Source: Marchantia polymorpha subsp. ruderalis
Taxonomy: Eukaryota > Streptophyta > Marchantiopsida > Marchantiales > Marchantiaceae
Length of the DNA stretch: 64,000 nt
Direction of reading: 5' to 3'
Assembly (NCBI GenBank): GCA_037833965.1
Contig: AP031358.1
Location: 16,624,001-16,688,000 of the forward strand
The translations under genes were made by a program, and so were the position numbers. The notes beneath the pieces are model-generated. The model saw only the letters and a program-made list of their open reading frames with translations, did no database searches and had not been told where the DNA came from. Below, piece after piece: positions 25,258 to 38,428 of this stretch (positions are counted from its first letter, which is position 1; each line of letters begins with the position of its first letter).

Positions 25258-27757
25258 CACTAGTATACGGATGAGTCCAAACGGGTAACATCGGGCTAGG
25301 CCCCATCTAGGTCACCACAAATCATGGTTGGATGAACATTGTAATATGAGGGTAAAAGAGATCCACATATGGCATAATTGTTGTCAGTATATATCCTTCG
25401 CGTCTCCGTTTTACCTTTGTCTCACTTTTCTTCGTCCAAAGTTTCTGTAATAGAAAACATTTTGGCAACCCTTGTGTCAATTTTTTTGGTGACTTTATCG
25501 TCTCTGAAATTATTCACGCTTCTTATTGTTCACGAAGAAATAGTGACTTCTGTGCAATATGGTAGTAACTGGTCGCCATCAGTATCATGTAGAATAACAA
25601 ATGTTATCAATATCTTCTTTAGATATACTCATGTTGGTGAACCATTGTCACATGCGAATCATTTTGTATAGTAAATGTCATTTAAAACGCTATCTTGTAA
25701 GATGTAAATTGGTTCCAAATGTCTAATCTAGATATTGATGTTCATCATTCTTCTTATTCATGTGTACCTCCTCATCTGTAATTAGATATTGGCGGGAGAG
25801 TCAGTATAATTATATTGCAAGGGTTTACTTCTTTGAAGAATGTGATATGTCTATGGGATTCAGCTTGATCTCAACTGCTTGCAAAGCTACAGATAAATTC
25901 CGGAACTTACCAAGAATCTACCAATAACCTCTAGATTCATGCATTCATACCTTTCTACAATGAAAATTTTTACTTCAACCTTCTGATGATGAACATTTGA
26001 CAATATTGGACAAAGTATTATAAATCCAGTATTGCACTGCCTGACCTTAGTCAATAAGTGTTTAGGATTTATGATCACATAAAATAGTTTTTTTTCATCA
26101 AATTTAGTTTTATCAGTGTGATAACTAACCCTTCATCAACTTCATATTTCTTGCTTTGAAGAAGAGAAGTATATCAAAGAAGAATTTTTTAATTCTCGAG
26201 CATATCTATGCTTTCATGAACATAACAATCAACCATATAATTAGTCTAAAACAAATTTTTTCCAAATTTTACACGTATTCTAAAATTCTAGTATTTCATC
26301 ATATTCTATTATTCAAAGCGTTTACATGATATGTGAACTTTTCAAGTACAAATTGAATCGCCTCAGTTTTCTACTGTTAAATTTCTGAAAAATATAAAAT
26401 TTCAATTTTTGTTCTTCGATTTGTTGGAATCTTTTTGCTTTTATCTTTCAAGAAAATACCTCCTCAAAAAAAAATTAAATCTCAAGAGAAATTAATCTTG
26501 TCTTAGGTTTAATTTATTTTAAAAATTTGTAAATAAATCCAAATTCAATGACTATTTCACGAACATAAGTATTAAATGCCTCATTACGCGGCAGATTATT
26601 GTCAAAAATAAAGTCTAAAATATATTTTTTAGTTGAATGCTTCACGTTTAATTCTATTACTTTATTTTCCCACATGCTTATATCAATCTATGAAACTCAA
26701 TGAAATTTGTCAAATTTGATGGATGGTTCAGTTTTTTTTTCGTGAAGACTCTGAATAGTTTGTAATTGTTTTTTGATTTTTTATGAACACACTTAAGTTT
26801 CTATCATTGATAATTAAATAATAAAGCTAAGATTTTATTAGAAAGCTTTAGCTTCAATATTTGTAATATTAATCATATAGATAAACGTGCCCGTTTTTTC
26901 AGATAAATGATTTTATGTATACATCTTTCAAACTAGGATTTTAATTTTACATCCGAAATGGTATAATATTAATGCTTTTGACAGGTTTATGCAAGATCAG
27001 TGACTACAAATCTTTATTAATCTAATCTTGAATATAAATTTTAAATCATAGATCTACAAAAATTTGGAAAAGTAATAGATTTGTACATTATCTTGCTTAC
27101 ATTTTATATGTCTTTATCTATAAAATCTCTTGTATATTGTTCCTTTCTTATATATGCAAAGAGTACATGAAAACGGATTAGAGTATTTTCAAATCTTAAA
27201 ATACAAATTTATACTTATAGGTTAATATATTGTGAAGATTTAAATTCTGATGTTCAGATTGTATCTTACTATACTATGTCTTCAGCTCGAATATTTGAAT
27301 GATTTTTTTTCACATATTTGATCCATTCAAAATAGTTGATATTTTTTGATTTTTTAAATTTCAGTTTGATACATTCACATTGATTATGTCTTAATATATC
27401 TCTGACCAAAATTAATGAAATCATTTAAAATTGGTTTTTGTTGTCCCTCAGGGATACACATCAAATCGTACGTATTTGTCTTGAATTGCCATATATTCAA
27501 CTTGGTATGTAGATTTTTCTTCAAATTTGTTTGAATAAATACTTGTTTACAAATTTCACCAAGAATAATTCAATAAGAGATTTAGTTTTACAGGAATTAC
27601 TAATTTTGGTTTCCGAATGAATCCAAATATATTATATTTGATTAAGATCAGCTGATTTCAAATTCTTTTGTCATTGAGATCAGTTAAAACAAAAAGCGAA
27701 GTAAATTTTTTGCATCTTTCTTACGATGTGTTAAACAGACATAACAAAGTAACATCT

Positions 27758-27915
27758 ACAAATATTATTTTATCTCATTCATGAAGTTTTGTCATAGTTA
27801 TGAAATACGAACAAAGTAAAATTCTGAATTGATGTCACAAATATTATTTTATCTCATTTATGAAGTTTTGTCATAGTTATGAAATACGAACAAAGTAAAA
27901 TTCTGAATTGATGTC
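27758..27915. repeat. Tandem duplication, period 79 bp, two copies
   Basis: Copy 1 (27758-27836) and copy 2 (27837-27915) both begin ACAAATATTATTTTATCTCA and end with AATTGATGTC. They differ at about one position (CATTC versus CATTT), so the duplication is recent. Confidence 0.8.
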
Positions 27916-29529
27916 ACGTGTAGAACAAATCATCATAGAAAACAACCATTCCTCATTGCTTCGTAATTGAATATCTTTTGACATAATCTTCAAACACATG
28001 GACATCAACGTGTGTTTTACATTTCTCGTAAACATCAAAACTGTATACTAGAGACGTAGTGTTAGCAAATCTATGTATAAGTTTATAAATGAAGGCGGTA
28101 TTCCATTATGATTAAAAATATATTATATTATTACATAGAAAATTATCATTCAGTAATTATTGAAATTTGTTGTAGTCATTCACGTAGAATTAAGTGTGAG
28201 AGATTAGTTTATATCGCTTATAAATAATGTCCGAAAATGGTGTTTGTACGTTTGCAAATAACTTGTTATCTTCGTTGGCACTGTCAGTGTTATATACTTG
28301 AGTTGATATTATTTGTTCCAGAATAAACTTCATATCAATTGTTCAAACTTAACATTTCTCAAGCGGTCTGCGATTTATGTATTTATTTACTTGGATATTA
28401 TGTTTGTTTATAAGTTTATATTCAGCTTTTTTATGACATCATTATTGACAAACAATTTATATAATGAAAGATTCTCAAACTCTGCAAAAATTGGGAGTGC
28501 TCGAATAACCATAGGTTGGAAATTCAGAATCATTACTTTTTGAAATATGTTGATATTTATCAACATATTTGAAATGCTCCGTAATGTAAAGAATTATTTG
28601 GAAAAAATTATACACATTGTTTTGGAATCCTGAATTGTACTTTGGAACCTTGTGCATGTGTGCTGGATAACTCTTGAATGTGAACTCTAATGGACCATCA
28701 GGTGATTTCAACATTGATCCAGCAGAAATAGTCGGGAATGGATTGTTCGACTTAAAACTCTGAACCAAATTTGTACTAAGTTCACTGATTCTACATAGGT
28801 CAATGGAACAATTCACGGAAATTTCTCGATTATTCCATATAGAATGTTCCGTAACGTAAAGAATCTATGAAAACTTTGAAACGACAACAGTTAGAAATTT
28901 TCAAGAAACCGGTAAGTTCACCACACTCATAGCAGACATACCTTTCGTAACAACTAAATAATTATTGAATGACCGAACGGAAGTTTACGGGTATGAGTTG
29001 AGACCCCATGGTCTTCATATCAGGTTGTACCGATCGATGACTGAAATTCGCGTCTACTCATATAGTAACAATATTTGCAACGATGTGAGTATGATATGAC
29101 ATTTTGATATTGACACACATCGTGTGTAAATTTAGAAAAGAAAATGTAGCATCAGACGAGGTCTAATTAGGTGACACAAACCATGTTTCTTCTTTAAGTA
29201 CTTGTGCCAATGCAAATAGTATGACTGTAACTTCCACGTTAGGTAAGCTTACTTTTTATATATTATACCCATATTTTTTTTAAAAGTTGTGATATATATA
29301 CATATATATACACACCTCGAACCTTGATTATTAGGACCGAGGAAAGCTTTCAGTTCTGTACCTTTCTCTCAACACTCGAAATTAGAAAGCTCAATGTGAT
29401 TTGCAGAAATTTTCAATCTCTCTAAACTCGGATGAAGTAGCGCACAAGGGTCTGCAATAGACGTCCATAATAAATTTTATTTCCCATCCTTATATTTCAT
29501 AAAATATATAGAGAAATTTCCAGTAAAAT

Positions 29530-30284
29530 TCTATAATTACACATAGTATCGTCTTGCGCCGGATTTAAAAAGAATAAATCCTCTCAAAACCACATAAAAA
29601 GGTGAGGTTCTACGAGAGACGTTAGACGAACCAAGGGTAACGAGAAGTGTAAATAGAGGGGAGAAATGGAAGAGGACGCGTAAAAGCGGAAACGAAAGGA
29701 AGGGAGGAAAGAACGGGATACGGTGGCAGCCAGCGAGTTCGCAAGGGCGTTGGTGCGTCCAATTATTAATAATTCGGGGCCGGACACGCAAAACCCTAAA
29801 TCGAATAAAGCAAGGAAGCAAGCAAAGAACGAAGTTGACGCTGCACGCTTGTGTACAGCAGCAGCCCAACGAGACGCAAGCACCAGCGCTTCATGTTCCG
29901 TGTGCCAGACCGCATCTTCTTCGTTCGGAGTCGAGCAGGAGGACAAGGAGGAGGAGGAAGAGCTCTTTCCTCTGTTCCATCGCACCCGAAAGCGATCGCG
30001 TCCTGTCGCCTCTGCTACAAGAAGCCGAAATCTCGGAACCTTCCGGCTTTGGAAATTTTCGACCCCTCGACTCAAGCCCCAACCTTCATCCATTCGTCCT
30101 GACACTCCCCCGCACGGAGGGCGGTCTGTCTGACACGCCCTGATTTTTGATAGCGTCGAGGCGAAAGAGAATTCGAAGATTGTCGTTCCTTTGCGCTAGG
30201 AAAGGAGGATAGGAAGGCGTAAGGGTGAAGCAGGTTGTAGGGATTTCAAGAAAGGTTCGTCAGGGTTGTCGCCCCGCGTTAGTA
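29530..30284 (+). promoter_or_regulatory. Upstream region and leader of RPN9, with telo-box
   Basis: GC content rises sharply at about 29.6 kb. AAACCCTAAA lies at 29791-29800, about 490 bp before the RPN9 start. The open frames here on both strands overlap each other and look composition-driven. The transcription start is not determined. Confidence 0.35.
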
Positions 30285-33200
30285 ATGGCCGCCTTGAAAT
30301 ATCTGGAGACGCAAAGGGCTGCCCAGCCAGAGCTCGCGGAGTGGTATGGTTCTTTAGCCGATCTGTATGAGCGCAAGCTATGGCACCAGCTTACTCTGAA
30401 GCTCGAACAATTTGTCGCCTTGGCGATGTTGCAGGTAATTTGAAGTTTCGATTCCCTGCGATCTATTTGTTACGGATTTGTAGCTCTGTGTGATCTCCCC
30501 GAACCCTCAACCGGAGGTGTGTTATCTGTATTATCTACCGATCGAAAACAACACCCGATCTCGTTCACCTCTGTCCCGTATTGACAACTCTCGTGAGTGT
30601 ACAGTACCCACGTCTGATTCTCGAACACAATCATGTCCAGCTGGTCACAGTTTCCTACTAAGCGGCTATAACAAACGATGTCTTATGTTCGTCGAATGCC
30701 TGTGATTTAAGGTTAGTGTTCCGAAGTTGATGACTTCGCAGCCTTAGTCGTTTTCCCATTTTACTTAAGAGAAACTTCCTGCCAGTGCTTCTTCTGGCTT
30801 GAGTGAGGAGCTTTTACAGGCAATCGATTTACGAGGTATACTTGGATCGTTTCTTCTTTCATCCTGTGTAGCATGATTTATAGCATTAATGTATATGGAT
30901 GCCTCACAATGTGTACACAGTTCCGGTAGTAGGTGAGGTGATCGACCGAAGGAGAACTTCCTACGTCCTGCAATAGAAACTTGGGCGTCTTGTTACGTTA
31001 TTAATTTTGCATTTAAACATCAAATGTTTGTGATATTCGCTCATGATATAAATTTTCACCAGTTTCCAAGCTTTTTGAAGCGTCCTCAATATATTGAGCT
31101 GATATCTGCTCTCAGGAATCATTTTTCAAACACTGACATCATAGTCTGCTTTGGACACAATTTAGGTGCTGGTTCAATATGTTCATAATATGGAATTCCA
31201 CCCCTTGTAAATCTGGTCTGTGATATTCAGGTTCCACTCAAGAGATATGTATGCAATGCATGGCCCTTGATTCCTCCACTCATTTGCCTCTTTACCTTCT
31301 ACATTCGAGCAGTCTGTAAATTAAGACACCTCTTCACAACCTGGGCCATGGGCCTATTTAGCCTTATTATCGGGAGCTGACCTTTCCTCGGGAATTGCAC
31401 TGAGAAAATGTTTTCATTTTTCATTTTGTGTGAGGCTGGGACGAAATTAAACTAGGTCCACTTCCTTGTCTTAATTCTGCCCTTTCCATTCTTGGGTCTC
31501 TTTCCTAAGAAATAGAGGAGGTTAATTTTGATTCTTTTTCTTTCTCGGACGCATTTAGATGCACATGTGTAATCGTTGGAAATGATGCAATTAAATTTTG
31601 TTGTGCAGGCAGGCGATACTCTTATCCAACTGTATCACAATTTCATATCGGATTTCGAAACGAAGATTAATCTTCTGAAGCTAGCCCATTTCGCTGTCAT
31701 CGTATCTCGTCAGTACTCTGAGGGCGATGTCGCAATCCACTACCTGGAAGAGGTTATTGAAAAACTTAGGGCCTCACGCGAAAGACGTATTGAAGAACCT
31801 TTGGATAAGTTTCGAACTTCGAAGGACAGACGAATCGAAGAAGCTATTTTGTATGTTCTGATGCAAATCGCAGCCCTGAAATTGCAACAAGGAGAGCAGA
31901 AGCAGTGTAAGACTATTTTGGAGGAGGGAAAGACGACTTTGGATAGCATGACAGATGTGGATCCTTCTGTACATGCCAGCGTGCACTGGGTTTCCTCCCA
32001 GTTTCACAAATCAAGGCAGGAGTTTGCAGACTTCTACAAGAGTGCTTTGCTGTACCTTGCCTACACCTCAGTGGACACTCTAGCCGAGCCCTTTAAGTTG
32101 GTAAGAGCCCCCAATCAAGCACTTATGCTCCTACCATTCGGGTCGGTTACGTCACATCGATGTGGAACAACTTGTTGCACACATAAAAATATCTTATGAC
32201 TAAAATCACAAGGCTTCATCGTTTGCTTGCTTGCAGTCATGTAAGAAGTGGTCTCTTAACGTACCTTTCTGTATGTAGATTCCGTAGAGGAACAAACAAG
32301 TAAATGGGAGAAACCACGAAATTCAGTCAAAACTTACTGGGTTGTGTCATGTGCAGGATTTGGCTTTTGACCTCTCTCTCGCAGCTCTCTTAGGAGACCA
32401 CATCTACAACTTTGGGGAGCTGCTTGCTCATCCCATTGTGAGTACCCATCTGCTTTTTTGGCACAAGAACTTCTGGCATGGGGGAGATAGGATGTTAAGA
32501 TTGGTTGCATACTCTCCTTTCTAGAACAGAGGTTTGCACATCAGACACTTAATGCTTTTATTGAATAAGCAAATTGTAATCTCTTGTAAACCTCCTTTTC
32601 AAAGTTTTAGCAACTTGACTTATTCTTTTTCCGTTCTGCAGGTCAAGAGCATGCTTGGAACTGATAGCGAGTGGTTATTCTTCATATTGCAAGCTTTTAA
32701 TGCCGGGGATTTGGCCAAGTACCAGGAGTTATGTCTTAAATACAATGCAGCTCTTACTGCACAACCTGCTCTTGTGGATAATCAAGCGAAGCTTTGGGAA
32801 AAAATCAACATCCTTTGCTTGATGGAACTTATCTTCAGGTACTTAAGGTCATTGTACATGTTAAGGCCTTCAGTGTGCAGTATCGGTTGTCCAGTAATTG
32901 AACAAAGTGGTGTATTTGCAGTGGAAGGAATGAGATTTGCGCCATTCTTTGTTTCACGTTTCTTTTGATGCTTTTTTCCATAAAGATCACTACTGTCTCA
33001 GCCTTTCAGGATGTAGCACATTGGTTTGTTTCTTGAACATTTTATACTCGCGAATTTACTCGAATCTAAGGGTTCTTGTTTCCTTGTTCCCCAGTCGTCC
33101 ATCAGAGGATAGAACAATACCTTTGAGCGTCATAGCTGAAAGGACGAAGCTTTCTCTGGATGCCGTGGAGCATTTGCTAATCAAAAGCTTATCGGTAAGA

Positions 33201-33525
33201 GTTTCTAACCTTTTACTGCTGGACTTGTGTTAACTTCTGACTTTCTCGAGTTCATGATTCTCGTCGCTTTAGTCTACACGGATGACGCCATCATCTCAAG
33301 AGCACGGTCTAATATCGGTTAACAACCGCGAATTGTTAGGTTCACCTGATTGAAGGCGTAATCGACCAAGTGGAGGGTACAGTCAGAGTTTCTTGGGTGC
33401 AGCCACGAGTTCTTGGGATTCCTCAAATCACGGCCCTGCGAGATCGCCTCGATACATGGCTACAGAAAGTGCACACGACTTTGCTAGCTGTAGAAGCAGA
33501 GACTCCTGACCTTGTAGCGGCTTAG
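30285..33525 (+). CDS. RPN9: 26S proteasome non-ATPase subunit RPN9 (PSMD13)
   Basis: Six exons: 30285-30434, 31609-32100, 32357-32437, 32642-32838, 33095-33194, 33340-33525; 401 codons plus stop. RPN9 is a PCI-domain subunit of the 19S lid that supports lid assembly and substrate deubiquitination. Diagnostic blocks include LAEWYGSLADLYERKLWHQL, FETKINLLKLAHFAVIVSRQ, LDSMTDVDPSVHASVHWVSS, FYKSALLYLAYTSVDTL, LLGDHIYNFGELLAHPI and the winged-helix part of the PCI domain (IPLSVIAERTKLSLDAVEHL, then VRVSWVQPRVLG). Family members are about 385 residues. The excess is explained by residues 104-118 and 119-133, which repeat each other (RASRERRIEEP / RTSKDRRIEEA) within exon 2. The start AATGGCC is followed by the canonical N-terminus. 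Introns are GT...AG and in phase. Confidence 0.93.
30435..31608 (+). other. First intron of RPN9
   Basis: The intron is 1.17 kb, runs from GTAATT to TTGTGCAG and has no recognisable nested feature. Confidence 0.6.
31768..31857 (+). repeat. In-frame 45-bp tandem duplication in RPN9 exon 2
   Basis: Copy 1 is 31768-31812 and copy 2 is 31813-31857. At protein level they read RASRERRIEEPLDKF and RTSKDRRIEEAILYV. Nucleotide divergence is substantial, so the duplication is not very recent, yet the frame is kept. Confidence 0.75.
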
Positions 33526-35360
33526 GTCATTTTGAGCTGGAAGCCAGCTACCAGTGATTATATTTCCCACCAAAAGGATGTCCATGCGGTCCTTTTTCCA
33601 TTGTTGCAGTTTCAACGTACTGTCAAGGAGGGTTGAGATGTTGGAAACCGACAAGTGGACAGAATGTATACCATCGAGAAGTCAGGTCAACAATCCTTTC
33701 GTTGCAGCTATTGTAAGACAGACTTGAACTTGTCTCTGGACAGCGTTCTAGGCAAAACCAGTACCAATGAATCTTGTACAGTAGATGCCAAGCATGACTT
33801 GAAGAAGGCTACTGTAGTCTCTCGTCTCACCGGCTGGCCAGATGCTAAGCCAGATTTTCTCCAAATGACGCAAATTGTAGTGCTGAGGGGCATGCAGAAA
33901 TCTCAACTGCTCACGCTCACCCATGTAGAGCTGAAGGGAAAGCCGTGTGCAGATATGACCGCGAAAGTTACATTCATTTGATTTCAAACTGTGTCCGAAA
34001 TTCAAGTACCGAAATGAGGAATTTTTCCATTATCAGTGTCTTCCACTGAAGTCCAGTCTTCGTAAATCTGGTTACTTGTGTAACAGCAATGGCTGTCACG
34101 ATGGATTACTTTTCACCGATACATCAGATATTCCTCTGATTGTTTGCTCGGTGAATGAGCTCAACTTTAGATGTGTTATTAATGGTGATGTCATTTACAA
34201 TGGTCGACATTTTTGAGAGGTTGTTTGCTAGATTGTGTATCGGTATGTAAAGCGGGTTTACTGTACAACTATTTATGTGTTATATCAACTATTTCGGAGT
34301 TCCGTTGAGTTGGACTGGTGGTAAGACCGAATACCTTTTCCTCTGGTATATCAACGGGGAGAAAACTGATGGTATCACAGCATCACTCCTTTGCGTTGTA
34401 CCCTATGCCAGGCAGAGGCTGGCAATTCAGGAAACAAGGTTGCCTCACTCCGTGTACCCCATAGGTCTTCAAGGCCTTCGAAGTAGTTTACAAATTGCTC
34501 TGTCGAAGTTTTCAGCGACAAATAAGTAGAGTACGAAAGCTTCACGTATATCCACCACTTTCTTATACAGAGTACTGGTAATTCAGGAGTACCCATCCAT
34601 CTAGTTAGATATCATAGTGATATAGTGACATGTGACATTCACAACTAGGTTGTAGAAGGATTATAGTTTTATAAATTTCACTCTTTTAGTATAGCAAACG
34701 TACTTTTAAAAAATCTAAATATTTACTCGATGAAACTCTGACAAATATAAATAGATGATTGACACCCAACAAGTACCGTTTTACCCTAAGGATCCCACTG
34801 AGCGCACACCACCTCATGTTTTAATAAAGAGGTACAAGTACCCAACAAGTATCCTTGGGGTAAAATGATACCCCACGGATTGCACCCCACCCATGTTCTA
34901 ACATCGACGGAAGTCCTGGGAACAAAGGTGATTTCGAACATAGAGAGAAGCAGCCCCAGAGACGTCTTCCCAGGAAGGAACGAGCAGAAGCGGGTCTGAG
35001 GGGAGGCCGCGGGTCCCTTCGGGAGTCTTGCGGATGAATCCAGGATGTGATGCACCTATCCGTTCTTCTATGCAAGTGATTTCTACGGTAGCCTTCTCGA
35101 TCGGAAGGTCTTGAAAATTTCTAATAGGGTTTACGGGTGGAGATGGTCAGTCTATAGGCTTCACCAATAGCTTCGTGTAGAAGGTCGAGAATCGGGCAGA
35201 GGGATCCAGGGCTTGCATAGCTTAAACGCTGGGTCGTTTGAAATCAAGTCAGTTGAAGACATTCGGTTCATACATCGGTCTTTGTCATCCCCCTTCACCA
35301 AGTTGTTATTTCAGTATTATGAGAATCTTGTGCCCTGGCAATGTTTTTTTTTCTTTTCTA
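33526..35360. other. Intergenic region downstream of RPN9
   Basis: The first part is probably RPN9 3' UTR; the 108-codon frame at 33655-33981 has no recognisable domain. Near 34775-34870 an imperfect inverted repeat (GTACCGTTTTACCCTAAGGAT against ATCCTTGGGGTAAAATGATAC) flanks about 50 bp. No gene is seen. Confidence 0.35.
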
Positions 35361-35690
35361 GGGCTCCGAGGACGACTAGGGCCACACCCGTTTTTGCTAC
35401 GGCCACACCCGCCCGTTCAAAAGCGGGCCTGGCCGTAACAAAAACTGGTTTGGCCCTAGTCGTCCCCGGAGCCGTATGGGTGGACGATGATGTCACCCCT
35501 TGTAGCAGGAGGGGGACTTGAATACGGGTCGCTGAGCTCTCATCCGAAGAAAGATTTCTGGGCCGATTTCGCATTTCCATAACACTCTCGGTGTTCCATC
35601 TTCGTTTCCGGACACTAATGGCCACTGACAAGCATGGGAATTAGCGGGCGGGTGTGGCCGTAGCAAAAACGGGTGTGCCCTAGTCGTCAC
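35361..35690. mobile_element. Foldback/MITE-like element with ~45-bp terminal inverted repeats
   Basis: The left arm (about 35371-35415) contains GACGACTAGGGCCACACCCG and TTTTTGCTACGGCCACACCC. Its near-perfect reverse complement lies at about 35645-35688. A third, more diverged inverted copy sits inside at about 35420-35473, so 35361-35473 is itself a palindrome centred near 35417. No transposase is encoded. The structure fits a non-autonomous terminal-inverted-repeat element with a nested or rearranged arm. No clear target-site duplication was found, so the family is unassigned. Confidence 0.65.
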
Positions 35691-35744
35691 TCCTGAGAAT
35701 GCTTTGATCAAAGCTACAAAACGGCGGCCGCTGATGCCAAGCGA

Positions 35745-35991
35745 TTAAATTTGGGAAGTACAGGACTCTGAAGTAGTGTGTGGGGCTACCAGCAGTGCAA
35801 TCAAAATTTTCAAAGAGAAACACTCCAGTAGCCACCAAAGAGAGATGTTTATGTCTAAACTGCGGTTAAATTTGGGAAGTACACGACTCTGAAGTAGTGT
35901 GTGTCGCTACCAGTATTGCAATCAAACATTTCAAAGAGGAACACTCTAGTAGTCACCAAAAAGACTCCACAATCTTATGTCTAAAATGCGG
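35745..35991. repeat. Tandem duplication, period 121 bp, two copies
   Basis: TTAAATTTGGGAAGTACA begins copy 1 at 35745 and TTAAATTTGGGAAGTACA recurs at 35866. Both share CGACTCTGAAGTAGTGTGTG-like text, a CTACCAG core, and end in ATGTCTAAA-TGCGG. Copy 2 carries small insertions and substitutions. It lies about 55 bp from the inverted-repeat element. Confidence 0.8.
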
Positions 35992-38400
35992 TGTGGGCGT
36001 CTCTGCCGTGACATCCTAAGGCAGGGAAGAAAACCTCAGGGTGAAAAGACTCTCGAGAGTCAATCAAAGTCTATTCTTTACCACTGTCTATGGTGTCGCT
36101 GTCCATGTTAGCCCCCATCTGGCTACAACTGAGATTTTGTAAATAAATTATCCAATCTTATCGAGTGCAAACAAGGCCAGTACATAAACTAGTTATATAG
36201 GTTGAGCAACTCAAGCGGTTCGGAAATGGTTTCGTCCAAGGCTAGTTATTATTCACGGTCAAGAAAAGTACAACTTTGAGTAGAATTTACATCCAATTTT
36301 GTGAGGTGGGATTGAACAAGAAAGTTAGAAAAGTCAAACAATGGAAGTATTCTCAATTTTCGCTTTGAAGGAGCTATAGGATTCGAAGAATTATCCTCGC
36401 TTTCATACGTTGCGAATGATGAGACGATAGAGGGGTCAATCCCCACACTATATAGCAGTCGATTATAGTATTCGGGCATTCACTTCCCACATTATAGCCC
36501 ACTGCATATACTTACAAGAACTTTGTTTAGATGATGGATGGCCTTGTGTTGAAATTAGTATGCCATCGGATAAAATGATACATGTTAGATCTCACTAAAC
36601 TATTTGTGTTGCGCATGTATTTATCTAAAAACTCCAAAAATTACAATGAAATTTTTTTTTTTAAATTTGAGTTTTGTAACACATGATATTCAACACGAAA
36701 TCATTGTCATATATATATATATATATGAATATATGAAAAACCTTACAATGTAAAACATGTAACAATCTAAGAAACTTAGGATTATTTTTCATAATATAAA
36801 AATCATGATATGATGTGAAATAAAGTTGTAAACAGTGAAATAAGTAATTTGATAATATTACAATCATTATTAAAAAAATGATATAATTTTAAGTTGATTA
36901 TAAATATGATGAAATTTTAAATTTTATGCTAATTTGTGAGTTTGATATACATATTGTAACCAAAATTTCATGTGATATTGTTAACTTAACTTACATTGAG
37001 TTCTGGGTTTAAATTGAAATTTTTTGGTACAACAATGAATTTAAATGAAAAAAAAATATATTGAATTTGTGATATTAGAAAATACATTGCAGTCAGAGAA
37101 AATATGTTTGAAAATTATTTGAAAGATCACACTATCAAAATTACAACTACATTTGTATCTAAATAGCAACTCGGTTTAAGTTTTTGTATGTATGTTATCA
37201 AACAAGGACATAAAAAATATATGATTTTCCCTGTATTTTAGTTAATGATAGTGAAAAGTCTTTTATGTCTCATCTTTTATATAATTTTCACTGAGATATA
37301 CTTAATTCTAGAAAGAAAATTTGACTATTAGATAAATTTCAAACTAAAAAAACATTTATCGTTAAGCTATGAAATGAATTAAAAAAAATTTCAAATTTTT
37401 TTGGAAATATTATCTCGAGTTGATGCTGAATGATCCAAAGTTACTACTCTAAGTAGTCATGTATATTCTGACTAAAGAAAAAAATTGAAATGTAGTACTT
37501 ATCACCACTCCACATCTATTTAACACGTTTGATCTCTCCCGATCTCACTATGTGTATCTGGAGGTGGAGATCTACATTGCATGGAGGTGTATCTCAATCT
37601 ACATTAATCTACTCTAGATCACGAGTGTGTAAAGGAACAGATGCAACATGGCAAAAGTTCTTGTCACATAGATGAGATGAGTTTGACACATGACACTCTA
37701 AATCTTTATTACTAGGTTCATATTGCTTTACATCTAGCTGAATATTAGATTATGGACATTAGAATTAAACACAATGATGTAAATATCGATTTTTCAGTAG
37801 ACTTTGACTGATAAGATAGTTGAACTTGTCAAGATTATTGTCAAACTCAATTCTGCATATCCTTGACACAAAGTGATTATTCTGAATATTTACGGTTGAT
37901 TACTTTGGATTGATGGAGAGATACTTAGTGCAAGACAATATATTTCTCAATTGGAAATTCATTTAGAAATGCTTTGCAATATCTGATTTGAAAATATCAA
38001 AGTATTGTATCATGTGACACTGAGAAGTAGTATAAACTGATCCTTGTAAATAAGAGAGTGGTGTCTTCCAGGTTGGAAAGAATTCATCTCTTTGTAGTTC
38101 TAACTTTAAATGTAAATACGAACACCTACTTTCATATATTTATGAAAAACTTACCGAGACATAGTCTATACTCTGTTTAGGTTATGATATAGAATGTATT
38201 CATCTATGTATTGATAGCATTAGTTGGTGTACTCTACGAATACATATTAATCACATAAGCTGATATTTTTACCAAGATAGTCTATTATATATTCAATGTG
38301 TAAAGCAAGAAAATTCAATTTTCGCTTTATGATGCCCCGTGTAACCAGTTACTTTGGTTTCATGCAAGTTGGGTTTCACGATTCTTCCCATCCGATTATT
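35992..38400. other. Intergenic DNA, AT-rich from about 36.5 kb
   Basis: No coding frame is supported. A TA microsatellite lies at about 36709-36727. The AT-rich block resembles the other islands in the window. Confidence 0.4.
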
Positions 38401-38428
38401 TATTCAATTTGTAATTTGGTGTGAATTG

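Larger units (their letters stand above)
25000..29530. other. AT-rich island without genes
   Basis: About 4.5 kb of AT-rich DNA with no convincing coding frame. It contains a 12-bp inverted repeat (25227-25257) and a 79-bp tandem duplication (27758-27915). It resembles the islands at 12-15, 36.5-38.4 and 43.5-52 kb and probably represents decayed mobile or non-genic DNA. Confidence 0.45.

Noticed and set aside
33655..33981. 108-codon frame just after RPN9
   Set aside because: It lies in the likely 3' UTR, has no recognisable domain and overlaps minus-strand frames of similar length.
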